A stretch of 64,000 nucleotides of DNA from Escherichia marmotae (GTDB lineage: Bacteria > Pseudomonadota > Gammaproteobacteria > Enterobacterales > Enterobacteriaceae). The translations under genes were made by a program, and so were the position numbers. Below, in pieces: positions 34,582-44,918 of this stretch (the first letter of the stretch is position 1; each line of letters opens with the position of its first letter). The notes under the pieces were generated by a model. It worked only from the letters and a program-made list of their open reading frames with translations, had not been told where the DNA came from and searched no databases. The stretch is from assembly GCF_002900365.1 (NCBI RefSeq), contig NZ_CP025980.1:62001-126000 (forward strand), in the 5' to 3' direction.

Positions 34582-36269
34582 TTACAAGAACATACCTGCA
34601 AAATCAGGAGCATAATCGTTAAGCACATCAAAAGTAAGATTTTTATAAAGGGCATCTTCAAATTTTGACATAAGATATACTCCATATTGCCTTTCAGCAT
34701 CTGCGTCCCCCAATAAATCTTGTTTAGATAGCTGATATGACAGTTGTGATGGGAAATCTTTCTCCAAAAATGTATATAACTCTTCCATGGTTCGCTCATA
34801 GCGTTTTGGGGCTATTCGTTTAATTACTGAATGCCAAGGCTGCCATTTTGAAAACCATGATGGAAAATCATTTTTCTCTCTGGCTTTAACAATATTTTCT
34901 GCATTATCAATATCGTCTTGCGTAATATTAGACACATTAAAGTATCTCATATCCTTTACAGCAGTTGAAAGTTTCAACACATCTGAAAGTTTGCACTGCA
35001 ATGCCAGCCAAACCTCAATTTCATCCTCAGCATTTAGCTCTTTAACTTTAGCATGTGATATTTCTTCCAAAACCTCAATTCTGAACATTTCTTTAGCTAA
35101 GTTAAAGAATGAGGGTATACTATCGTCATATTCCCCATTTTCAGCTTTGTAAACTTTTAAAGCTCTTTGCATATGGTTCCAGGTTAAACTTACGCGATCC
35201 TCACAGGTCTCTGTTGCGTCATATGCAATACAGAAAGATTGTTTCTTTAATTCTGACGCCTTGTCAATTTCAGAAAGCCAGCTTGAGACTTTTAGTGAGA
35301 ACTCATCATCATTCAACGAGTTTACCGTATCATATAACCTTAAAATAAAGCTTTTAAATACATCTGCATACTCAACATTATTTTCTTTTTCCCAGCGAAT
35401 TGCAACGGAAACTCTTTCTTTCGGAGGATACCATCCGGCAACCAACACATTTAACGGTCTTACCCCCTGTCACTAATTATACATACGTCATTTGATAAAT
35501 GATAATATATAGTAGATCCCTTGTAACTTAGCTCAAAAGAGTTTTTATTCAACAGTGATAATGAGTCTTCGCTCAGCGAGTTATTTTTTATATACACCAC
35601 CGACTCTGGATTAAGGCTAAAAATGTGATCAGTTATATTCCTTATGTTATTTTTAGAAAATGAAACCTTGCTAATTCCGGGTGGAATGTTTTGTGGTAAA
35701 CAATGTATTTTATTTTCGGCAGCATAAAATGCAACTAAACCAGAAGGAAGATTATCCTCAATTATTTCTATCTGATTTCTACAAACAGATATCACCTCTA
35801 TGCATTCAGGTAATTTAGGTAATGCGACCAGTTGATTATCTTCAACGATCAATCTTTTCATGGCCCCCGGAAGAGGTGGTAAATGAGTCAATTTATTATT
35901 GCACAATTCGACACACTCCAGGCGGGCAGGAAAATACTCTATCTCGTTAATACTATTGTTATTTGCATGTATAATGCGTAAGTTTTCAGGAAGCCCACCT
36001 AAATAAGATATATTATTATCATTTATGTTGAGATATTCTATTGAAGAAGGCAATTCAGGTAATGACTTTAACCCTAACGCACTTAAATCAACACTTCCAG
36101 CCCTCCTGTTAAGACAATCTGTTAATATGCCAATCGCTATATCCCTATGCTCTCCTGGCTCATACTGCCTTTCCCATAAATTCCACTTAGAAAGCAGCAT
36201 CTCTTTATTTTCATCAGGACAACAAACCATTGGCTTGTAGACAGGAGATAATACATTTAATTTATTCAT
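34582..36269 (-). pseudogene. IpaH-family E3 ubiquitin ligase gene with one frameshift
   Basis: Residues 1-~265 (36269-35460) hold an N-terminal helical segment and about eight leucine-rich repeats; the second frame (35448-34582) is a whole NEL E3 ligase domain with catalytic Cys in ATETCEDRVSLTWN and the YGVYLMSKFED C-terminal region. The frames join at a run of five G on the coding strand (near 35,464): a sixth G would give SDRGVRPLNVLVAGW, aligning with the RPL..V..W linker of IpaH proteins. So this was an IpaH-like effector of about 560 residues. It is either a pseudogene, a phase-variable gene or a slippage-expressed one. It is not one of the standard ipaH alleles I recognise. Confidence 0.85.
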
Positions 36270-37149
36270 TTAATTTCATCTACGCGTAAAATATGACACA
36301 TACTCTTTACTAAAAGAATATAAAAAATAATCAAACATTAAGCATATCATTAATAACAACTATTCACCAACACTCCAACAAAAATCAATTTTTCAGGTTG
36401 TCGATATAACATTACGATAATATTTTACACAATATCGCTTTCCCCATTGGTATTAACTGCACGTTTTCAAGATTAAAATCTTAGCCCCGGACATTGGCTG
36501 CACACCATAGTTCCTTCTCGCCCGACTTCACCAGTATGAGTGGACAAAAGTATAAGACTGTAATGCCTATACCTGTCATAGGTTATCACGCTGTAAAATT
36601 AATGTGGTGACTTCTGACTGCCGGGTATTGAGATGTCAGGGCAATCTGAACTTATCCGCAGCATCTTAAAGGTTATCAAACCTCTACTCCCGGACGAACC
36701 AGTTACCGGTGCGACCACTTCATGTAGGTTCCAGTGCCGTAAAAACCATCATGCGCTGTTATACATGAGCGAGACTACCTGCCCACGTCATCACTGAAAA
36801 TATATGGGCCTCAGCCGTTATACCGTCAGTCAGAAAGGTTCGTGTTCTGTGCATTATTGATATTTTAAATTTATCACACCAAACAATTCTTGCACGAAAT
36901 AGAGCCTGTACATTATATTTTCATTGGTCAAATTTTGGCATATTTAGTCCAGCATCTAATGTAAGCCTATGAATAAAAACCAAAACACATCTATCAAGAT
37001 GAGCGCTTGATTGAATTTTCTTTATAATTCCCATGAAACAACAACAATTATTTTGACAAACCATGCTATAATCGTATCACCAGATACTTTATAAGTATAA
37101 AAAACATTATTTAGTTTGTTATGCTTACTATTATATCAAGGAAAACGGC
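36270..37149. other. Intergenic region between ipaH-like gene and AraC-type gene
   Basis: 880 bases with no convincing gene. The flanks are AT-rich; a more GC-balanced middle part (about 36,460-36,860) looks like old IS debris but I cannot assign a family. No MxiE box with acceptable match is seen ahead of the ipaH-like gene, unlike many ipaH genes. Confidence 0.4.
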
Positions 37150-37990
37150 ATGACAAAAAAAGAGATAGTTATGAGTGTTATCAAAAGGATTGAAACTAAA
37201 CTACAACAAATGGAAAATATTAGTGTTGATGAGGTTGCCACCATTTCAGGTTATAGCAAAAGATATATGCAAAAAATATTTCAGGAAGTTGTTGGCATGA
37301 GAATTAGCAAGTACATAAAAAAAGAAAGTTAACTCAAGCGGCTATTTTAATAAAGTTAACAAAAAAGAGCATTTATCATATTGCAATGGATTTAAACTAT
37401 TCAACACAACAATCTTTCACAAGAGCATTTTGTCAAGAATTCAAAGTGTCGCCATTGCAATATAGACTCAAAGATGAATTTGATTGTTCGGCACTATTTC
37501 CAAATTATGCATTGAACTTACCACCGCTTAGCATAAAAAAGGGAAATATAAACCAGTTAAAATTAAAAGTTGACAATTTTCAGCTTCAAGATTCTTTATT
37601 AAAAAACGAATACAAATTCCGTGCCAATAAAATTAGGTTCAATAGAATAACGGAAATTTTGTCATCAAAGGATGAAGCTATTGTGGTTTCAAAGTTTGAA
37701 CCCAAGAGCCTTCTTGATTTGAATGTGGATTTAAATGTCATGATCGGCTACAAAGACGAAAAAAGTTATAATTATGAAATTAAAGAAAAAAATGTTGGAT
37801 TGTAGAATACAATGGGACATGGGACGATTATATTAAATTTGGTCGTTTTTTTGTATGCTATTGCGATATATCATTCGATAGTTTTATCGTAGAAAAAATA
37901 AAATTTAAAGGTAATAATGATAGCTGTGAACAAATATATAATTCAACAATATATTTACCCATCCCCCCCGCTGAGCAAGCCTTTACTTAA
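37150..37990 (+). pseudogene. Rob-like AraC-family regulator broken by two frameshifts
   Basis: Joining three frames gives a MarA/SoxS/Rob-type DNA-binding domain (SVDEVATISGYSKRYMQKIF, then KLTQAAILIKLTKKSIYHIA and NYSTQQSFTRAFCQEFKVSP) followed by a GyrI-like C-terminal domain (VEYNGTWDDYIKFGRFF ... IYNSTIYLPIPP). The first shift is at an A7 run near 37,317-37,323, the second at or just after the A-rich run near 37,790-37,800. The original protein would be about 280 residues. It is not VirF or MxiE. Very AT-rich, suggesting foreign origin. Confidence 0.75.
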
Positions 37991-38073
37991 AATTACACTC
38001 CTTGACGATTTCAGGTATTGAAAGTCATTTCATTTTCAGTATTATGCAAATCAACTTTTCATGAGCCACTTTA

Positions 38074-38149
38074 GGCCCTTTAGCTCAGTGGTTAGAGCTA
38101 GCGGCTCATAACCGCTTGGTCGTCGGTTCGAATCCGGCAAGGGCCACCA
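38074..38149 (+). tRNA. tRNA-Ile2 (anticodon CAU)
   Basis: A complete cloverleaf: acceptor stem GGCCCTT / AAGGGCC, D-arm TAGCTCAGTGGTTAGAGC, anticodon stem AGCGG / CCGCT with loop CTCATAA (CAT at 38107-38109), T-arm GGTTCGAATCC, and encoded CCA end. The acceptor stem and body resemble the chromosomal minor tRNA-Ile whose CAU anticodon is changed to lysidine-AU to read AUA, rather than methionine tRNAs. It would decode the rare AUA codon, which is frequent in the AT-rich genes here. Confidence 0.88.
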
Positions 38150-38190
38150 AAAATTACAATCGCAAATAAAGCAGTATATTTATTAGTTAT

Positions 38191-38264
38191 GCGCTGTTAG
38201 CTCAGTAGGATAGAGCAATTGCCTTCTAAGCATTTGGTCACTGGTTCGACTCCAGTACAGCGCG
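38191..38264 (+). tRNA. tRNA-Arg (anticodon UCU)
   Basis: Acceptor stem GCGCTGT / ACAGCGC, D-arm TAGCTCAGTAGGATAGAGC, anticodon loop CTTCTAA (TCT at 38225-38227) and T-arm GGTTCGACTCC form a good cloverleaf with one mismatch in the anticodon stem. CCA is not encoded (CTCA follows). It would read AGA and AGG, rare arginine codons in Escherichia. It lies 41 bases after the tRNA-Ile gene, probably in the same transcript. Confidence 0.88.
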
Positions 38265-38540
38265 CTCATTTCATTATATTTTTTAAATGTTATTTCATAT
38301 TGAAAGAGATAAATAATAATAAAGAATAAACTGTTCCGGTGCAGATATCCTAACTGCTCGCACAAAGCATGGGGGACTAATTGCCCCTTACCTTAAACAG
38401 ATAAATCCCGGGTAACATAGACGAATGAATTGTACATTCGTTAATGCTCAGCCCCAGCCTCTCCATCAGATACTCCCTTCTTTTCCTGGGAACAAAGTCA
38501 GGGGAATCAGCAGACTGAAGGGGACATAAGCCCCCTTTTC

Positions 38541-41500
38541 TCAGAAGGAGTAACGGAAGTTGGCGTTGATGGCATTATCAATGTTGTACTTACCAAAGGC
38601 GGATTTCTCAACCCCCAGACCAGCATGAATGTTATTATGGACTTCTGCATTCAGACCGACAGACATCAGCATTCGCTCATCTTTTTCCCCCTTAATGCGC
38701 TTCTCCCCGGAGGCATCACGCAGCCTGGTATCTCTGTTGGTCAACAGGTCAAACTGGTACCCCAGACCAGCCCGTGCAGTCACTCTCCAGTCCTTACCGG
38801 AGAAAGATTTACCCACATCCATTCCAGTACGGCCAATCAGTGGATTATAATCCTTGCCCTTCATGAGCAGACTCATCCCCTGGTCATTCCAGGTGAACTG
38901 CTTACCAGATATGCTCCCATATACAAGTTCAAACTGTGGCTCAATCCAGGCATCTTCCGTAATATAACAACGATAGCCCATTTCTGTCCCCGCATACCAG
39001 GAGTGAGATCTGTAGTCTTTCGTTCCGAGTCCGGCAAAGGTGACCGTGTACTCGTTATCATGGTGAACATACTTACCAATCAGGTCGATATACGCACCAG
39101 AATCAAACATGGCTGATGCATACAGACCCGCACCTACTGACTTCGTTTTACCGCTGAAGCTATCGCTGCCAGCATTGCTGTTTGTATACGTCATGGTTAC
39201 ACCGGTGAAAAGGTTCAAACCATCAAGTTCATGTTTTTTATCAGCACCCACCTGAACGTGCGTATAGTTGTCACTGAAGCCACCACCGGCAGAGCCGGTT
39301 CCGCTCATGATACGGGCCCACGCGCCGGCCTCACCGTTGATGTCATGGAGATCACCCATTCGTTTGTTCAGGTTGTTGACCTCAGCAAGGAAGTTTTTAT
39401 AGTCGGCAGACATGAAGTGTTCGGCTTTCTGTACAGATTGCTGATTTGCTACTACCTTAAAGCCTTTAAGAGTCCAAATGACTTTCTCTCCGTTACTGTT
39501 TTCCTCGATAATCGGTGTTATATCACTGAAACCAACATTCTGTATCTGCGGATTAAACACATCTGTGGAGGTTCCTTTTGGAGCACTCACCAGATCAAGA
39601 TTCAGTTTTTTCTCTTTTCCATCTTTCGCTACGTAATCAACAAGAAGATTATTGTGTTTACCTTCAAGTTTATTATTAACAATCAGTTTGTCAGATGTTG
39701 TTGCGTTTGAACGCAACACAAAGGTGCTGCCATTGGTCGTCAGCTCATTAACGGTCAGCGTGGAGAACTTATCGTTATTACTGCTGAATACAGTCAGCGA
39801 TTTATTGATGTTAAGGCTGTTCAGTCTGGAATCATCGGTCATACGCCATACAGTATTAACCATAGAAGCATCCCCCCTGAGTGCAGAAACAGAGCCGTTC
39901 CATGATGTGTTGTAATCACCAAACATCACGCTGGACAAAGCCGGATTAGGGTCATACTCAGAAAGTTTTGTTTCTTCTGAGCCTAATTTCAGTTTAACTG
40001 CACTATCTTCTTCTGCCTTAATATCGCCGCTGAACATGGTATAATTATCCGCCTCCAGTTTTGAGCCTGTTCCGGTCATATTGACATTCCCCAGTTCATG
40101 AAGTGTTGGAACAAATGCGTCAAAGACAGGGTATCCTTGTAACCTGAGGCTGGCATTTTCACCAATTTCAAGAATGCCTTTGTTAACCAAGTTGTTTATG
40201 TCAACCGTAAGCTTTGAATCTTTTTGCAGTATTAGCTTACTGTCTTCGGTAATGTCACTCCACATGCTAATAACAGCTTGCTGACTCTTTATATTAAATA
40301 CACTCTTATTGGTGGCAGAGAATCCACCGTGAAACTTATTGTTAATAGTTACAGTTGAATTATCTGCAGTAATCTCTCCACTAAATTTACTTATATCCTG
40401 CTCATTCCTGACTGAAGATGTCCCCGCTACGGGTTCAACTGAATCACCAGTGCCATCATTGCTATCGGTATAAACAGTATCGCTACCTAGTGTTATCGTA
40501 CTCGCATTAGTTGCACGAATGTTAGCGTTCATGATTGCATTGCGGGATAAATGGAAATCACTGCCCTCCAGTTTCAGTGTGCCGAGGATAAAATTTCGGT
40601 TTTCCCAATCATCCTGTTCTGCTGAAACTGTTTGACCCGCGTGGATAACGGGATGCCCCTGGAATATAAGCACTCCTGCTTTTTTCGTTACAGTGCCATC
40701 AGGGAGATAAACAGAGCCATCAATAGAAAATGTATCTTTCCCTGACGCCTGTTGAATATTAACATCCATATTGCCGTTCAGCTGCCCGTGGTAGATATAA
40801 GGTCTACTGCTGGATTCAATTTTTTGTGACTTCGCAATTTCTAAGGCTTTATTACGGTCTGCGCCTATATTTTGCCAGATATCAAGATTATTAAGATCCT
40901 GAAACAATGGAGCATAGGCATTTGATTTCAGAATGAGATATCTACCACGCCCCCTGTCATAATATAAATCACCGGGAGATGCCTTATCTTCTCCCAATAA
41001 ATTAATTTCCTTAACAGGAACAGAAATATCACTATCTTTTAGTAGATTCAGGTTCAGCATTGATTTATTATTATTATAATTAGCGATTATTGCTCCATAA
41101 TCAGCTGCCTGAAGACGGGAAAAAGACAGATTATTTCCATTTAAGTCCAGCGTCCCCCCTCTGTATCCCCAGGATATACGGTCCGGGTTAACCTGTTTAT
41201 CATCAGCCAGAATAACTGTAGGGCGCCCACTGGATATATTCACAGAACTGAAAGCCTGAACATTCCCTTTAGTATCTTTCCGTTGATTCAGAATCACAGT
41301 ACCATCACCGGCTTTCAACCCCCCTGGATTGGTACCAGTACCATTAATTGTTAGTGTTCCTTTCCCTAGTTTATGGAGGTTATCACCTTCGACACCATTA
41401 ACCCGCCAAACCACATGAGCATCGTTATCTGTAATAATCCCTCCCCCTACCCAGGTTTGATTACGCACTGGTGAAACATTATAATTATTGGCAAACTCAA

Positions 41501-42637
41501 GATATCCTGCGCCCTGATTAACTGAATCAAACAGAACAATCTCGCCATTATCTCCGGTAAACAACAGGTTTTTACCAGCATTCAGGTTATTATTATTTTT
41601 ACCATGCATATCAAAAACAATATTTCCTTGGGTCAGACACCCAACACTATTTACGGAGTCATATTGCCATTTCAATATCCCCTTACCAGATCTATAATTG
41701 ATAATTTTGTCAAAGTCATTTTTTGGTTGTTGATTTAAAATATTTTCAGAAGTTACAACCCAACTATTTCCTGATATTGTCCTTGTCGATGTTACACCAA
41801 TCAGCACCCATTTTTTATAGAGAGTATCATATGCAAAAAGTGGAGACCCGCTATCCCCCATAATAAGATAGTTTGCCAGCATCCCTTGTGACGTTGAATA
41901 TATATTGGCGCTCGGCGCTGTGATCATTTTCCCGTTATTATACGGTTCTAATCCACCGACCGTGCCACCTGTAAGAAAACTACCTCTTGTAGCTACATGA
42001 TAGAGTTTCCCATTTTTATCTTTGGTAAATTGCTGTCCCCCCCCCAAACGATAAAACTCAGAAAAACGCCCATCTGAACGATATCCACCATTAACATCTC
42101 CAATATCAGACAGTTCAGCAGGAGCAACTTCTGTAACTATTTTACTCAAACGGCGAGTTTGTAGATCCAGATTACCACTTTTGTTTGTACCTACAGCGGT
42201 ATATATATTATTTTTATATCCAAAACTCATGGTGTCGGAACCATTAACGTGTTTAGCTGTAACAACATACTGTGGAGAATAAAGAGTATGGTCTCCCGGA
42301 GGAAGTATTCCTGTTGCTATAGTTGCGCTACTAAAATCAATCATCGGTGCTTTATCAAGAGTGCCAAGATGATTGCCTTGTTTATCATATATTTCAAGGT
42401 TAGTAGCCCCAGGAATGAAACTACCTTTATTTTCAGCAAAATCTCTGAATGTTTGATATGGTATATCTGATCTGACTATTGCAGATTATGATGGGAAAGA
42501 TAAACATGTAGAGAACAACACAAGACCTGTTACGGGTATTTTTTTTGCATTTTTTTATTAAAATTTTTTGTCAACTCAGATGCAGCAATAAGAGCCCCCG
42601 CTATATTACTGTATTTTAGTGCATATCTCTTATCCAC
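38541..42637 (-). pseudogene. SepA-like SPATE autotransporter with disrupted signal peptide
   Basis: The intact 1267-codon part (42344-38541) includes the serine protease motif GDSGSPLFAYD, the long beta-helix passenger, the SPATE cleavage region EVNNLNKRMGDLHD and a full beta-barrel ending in NANFRYSF. It is nearest to SepA/EatA among SPATEs that I know. The true N-terminus starts upstream at GTG 42637 (DKRYALKYSNIAGALIAASE, the extended signal peptide) but is broken by an A8 run (42546-42539) that shifts the frame and by an in-frame TAA at 42488-42486 ahead of SDIPYQTFRDFAENKG. Without a signal peptide the protein cannot be exported. A C9 tract at 42,037-42,045 is kept in frame. Confidence 0.9.
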
Positions 42638-42663
42638 TATTCCCCCCTATCCAAATGAAATAT

Positions 42664-43079
42664 TTTAAAAACATCACTCTCTCCATATCACTTATAATAT
42701 AAGGGATATTTTTAAACTATTACTCACTCGACATGAGTTGCAATACAAAAAGAAGATAAAATTTTAATGAATAATTACCAATTCCTGTAGAGTCCCCCCA
42801 GATCATTACTTCGTCTCCCTGTGACTATTTTTGGGTCTTGTTCAACTAATCAAAGCTGTAGTACAGGTAACGGCTAGCAATTAACAGTGAAATCCCCGCT
42901 CATTGTGGCATGCCAATAGTGCCCGTTTTCATCCTGCACGCATGCCATTATCCAATTTATGATTAGGCTCAATATGCGCAGCCCCCCCCCCCCTATCAAA
43001 CTGAAGTAGCCACTCTATCAATATCCTATATTTCATTTTGATACTTAGTTCCTTCAAAGATTTATATTCCCGAAGTACA
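42664..43079. other. Intergenic region between sepA-like and yopJ-like genes
   Basis: No gene seen. It holds a run of twelve C at 42,982-42,993 and a short GC-balanced patch (about 42,880-42,980) that may be IS debris. It includes the 3' flank of the yopJ-like gene; no clear terminator hairpin was found. Confidence 0.4.
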
Positions 43080-43943
43080 CTATAGATCAAGAAGTGTTTT
43101 ATATTCAGTTATTCTCTTTTTATGCACTGAAACAGAGAACTCCTTTCCGTCTATGACGGATTTATAATTATCAATTCTGTTAAGGATGGTTTCATTTTTT
43201 TTGTTTATAATTTTATCGGCTTCGTGTGGATTAGAATTTAAATATTTATTAAGGCGTCTTTTACTCTGAGTATGCTTATAAAAAGTTACCGGGAGATACA
43301 AATCCAACTTGTCATGTGGTAAAGGTACTTCACTATCATTTAATGTACCTTTGATATTATCTTCATGCATTTTCAATACAATATCTCTCTCGATGTAAAG
43401 TTTCTTTGCTAATGCAAGACAAAAAATACCGCATTCAGATGAACTTCGTTGAATATCCAATTCCACCATGGATAAATAGCAATCAGGTAATTGAGAACGT
43501 TGAACGACCATTTTTACTCTTAATGCCAGCATTGCTGGTCCCATACTGTTAAAGTTTGCTGGCTCAAACAGTATCAGAGATGTTTTTCCATTTATATATT
43601 TACAGTCAATCACACTAAAATGTATTCCATCTTCTCCCATGTTAATTATGAATCGGAAAGATCTATTTCCATGGTATACTTTTTTTATTTCCATCTCGAA
43701 GTCCTGTGGAGATGACAAAAATTTAAGATTCATCTCTGGATATTTATTGTTAGCTTGGATTATCAATGCAGGCATGATTTTTTTATCCACACTTGAATAA
43801 TCTTTATGATGCCACGAACCATCTGCTATATCCGTTTCCAACTGCGTTATAATATTATTGAGTTCTTCATTACTGATTAAAGAAGTAGTTTCTATTTTTG
43901 ATGCGCAACCGAAAGTTTTTAGTTGTGATGTTGATTTAATCAT
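43080..43943 (-). CDS. YopJ/AvrA-family serine/threonine acetyltransferase effector
   Basis: A 287-residue protein closely resembling Yersinia YopJ/YopP and Salmonella AvrA along its length. Members acetylate activation-loop Ser/Thr of MAPK kinases and IKK (and others), blocking inflammatory signalling, and need inositol hexakisphosphate from the host. The catalytic triad is intact: His108 (INMGEDGIHFSVID), Glu127 (ILFEPANFNS) and Cys171 (IQRSSSECGIFCLALAKKLY). The C-terminal InsP6-binding helices (TFYKHTQSKRRLNKYLN; VNK-type NKKNETILNR; SVHKKRITEYKTLL) are also kept. GGGAGA lies 8 bases before the ATG. It stands alone with IS debris around it; such a gene is not part of the S. flexneri pINV set I know. 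Confidence 0.95.
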   Translation of the reverse strand: MIKSTSQLKTFGCASKIETTSLISNEELNNIITQLETDIADGSWHHKDYSSVDKKIMPALIIQANNKYPEMNLKFLSSPQDFEMEIKKVYHGNRSFRFIINMGEDGIHFSVIDCKYINGKTSLILFEPANFNSMGPAMLALRVKMVVQRSQLPDCYLSMVELDIQRSSSECGIFCLALAKKLYIERDIVLKMHEDNIKGTLNDSEVPLPHDKLDLYLPVTFYKHTQSKRRLNKYLNSNPHEADKIINKKNETILNRIDNYKSVIDGKEFSVSVHKKRITEYKTLLDL

Positions 43944-44406
43944 GCTTTGATTCTCCCTCAGGGAATTAACAGTGATATGATTTTATAATCCTGATAAACA
44001 GGATTTTCTCCAGAGACATGAGTTAATATTTAAGAGAGCAGAAAAAACACTCCAGCTCCATGCGCTCGCCTAATCATCTTTGCGCATTGTCACAACAGTC
44101 ATTGAATCGCGGGGCGTTCCCATCATTAACTCGATGTTCTTTCCTAATTAGCTGCGCCTGTTTTACAGGTGTATGAGAGTTGAAAGACACGGGGAACTAT
44201 CACGACCAGGAACTGATCGCATCCTGTCGGGTTCCGTCTGAGCAGACTGACAGCGGGGACAATGAATATTAACGCGGGCCATAAACAAACCTCAAAAGCG
44301 AGTAATACACCACATTCAATCAATTAAATTGTCAGTACCATATTTCTGATGTTAACAAAAAACAATATTAACACACAAATAAAAAAACCATTTCCATCAA
44401 AAGTAG
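43944..44406. other. Region upstream of the yopJ-like gene
   Basis: No gene seen. The first part must hold the promoter of the yopJ-like gene, but no MxiE box is found in the leftward orientation. A GC-balanced patch (about 44,050-44,290) looks like old IS sequence that I cannot place. Confidence 0.4.
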
Positions 44407-44423
44407 TATCGTTTTTTTATAGT
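44407..44423 (+). promoter_or_regulatory. MxiE box
   Basis: GTATCGTTTTTTTATAG is an exact match to the published MxiE-box consensus GTATCGTTTTTTTANAG. A -10-like TATACT lies at 44443-44448, giving the spacing expected for a box ending near -33. It points rightward, into the IS1 that begins 60 bases later, so the effector gene it once served is displaced or lost. Confidence 0.9.
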
Positions 44424-44442
44424 TGAATCCATTCTGTTTTTT

Positions 44443-44448
44443 ATACTA
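44443..44448 (+). promoter_or_regulatory. -10 element of the MxiE-dependent promoter
   Basis: TATACT starts 20 bases after the end of the MxiE box, matching the geometry of MxiE-activated promoters. The transcript start would be near 44,455. Confidence 0.65.
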
Positions 44449-44496
44449 TGAAAATAATCGCTTTTATAAGAGTAACTTACCAGGTGGTGACTCCAA

Positions 44497-44892
44497 TTAG
44501 TAGAACATATATTTTTCGATAAAGGCACCGATGACTTTTTCATGAAGTTCTACAGAGCGCGAGAAACAGATAGTTCTGCGGGCCAGACGTTTGATTCGGG
44601 TTCTCAGGGTCAGATTGTTGCGCTCAATGCGCTGAGTAAAAATCTTACCAGTCAGATGCTTCTCCTTCGGTAACTCTCTGGTATAACTACCCCATTCGTC
44701 AGTGGTCAACATACCGATGGTAAAAGGGGCAAGCAGCGCCAGCAATTCACGACAGGTTTCATCAGTCCGGGGGCCAAAAGTGTAGGCCAGAACGCCACCA
44801 GTTTTCGTGTTGTACGCGTACCAGAGCCAGTACTGTCGCGCTTTACTGCCGACAAAACTCCATTGCTCATCAAGTTCGCAGATGAGTGCCAT
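44497..44892 (-). CDS. insB: IS1 InsB, transposase C-terminal part
   Basis: 131 codons with the IS1 catalytic region (ICELDEQWSFVGSKARQYWL; LTTDEWGSYTREL; RIERNNLTLRTRIKRLARRT). It is normally made as InsAB' by -1 frameshifting from insA. Diverged from the commonest IS1 copies. Confidence 0.93.
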   Translation of the reverse strand: MALICELDEQWSFVGSKARQYWLWYAYNTKTGGVLAYTFGPRTDETCRELLALLAPFTIGMLTTDEWGSYTRELPKEKHLTGKIFTQRIERNNLTLRTRIKRLARRTICFSRSVELHEKVIGAFIEKYMFY

Positions 44893-44918
44893 ATCAGCAT
44901 GAGCGACCGGGGATGACG

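Noticed and set aside
36270..36420. MxiE box ahead of the ipaH-like gene
   Set aside because: Only a poor match (TATAAAAAATAATC on the plus strand) is present; several invariant positions of the box are wrong.
38074..38149. Reading the CAU tRNA as an initiator or elongator tRNA-Met
   Set aside because: Its acceptor stem (GGCCC) and overall body are nearer the minor tRNA-Ile; lacking the initiator features (C1 mismatch, GGG/CCC anticodon stem). Kept as Ile with moderate certainty.
34582..42637. All frameshifts in the accessory region are sequencing errors
   Set aside because: The mxi-spa-ipa genes contain many long A and T runs yet have no breaks apart from the known mxiE site, so a general homopolymer error is unlikely; individual sites still need read checks.
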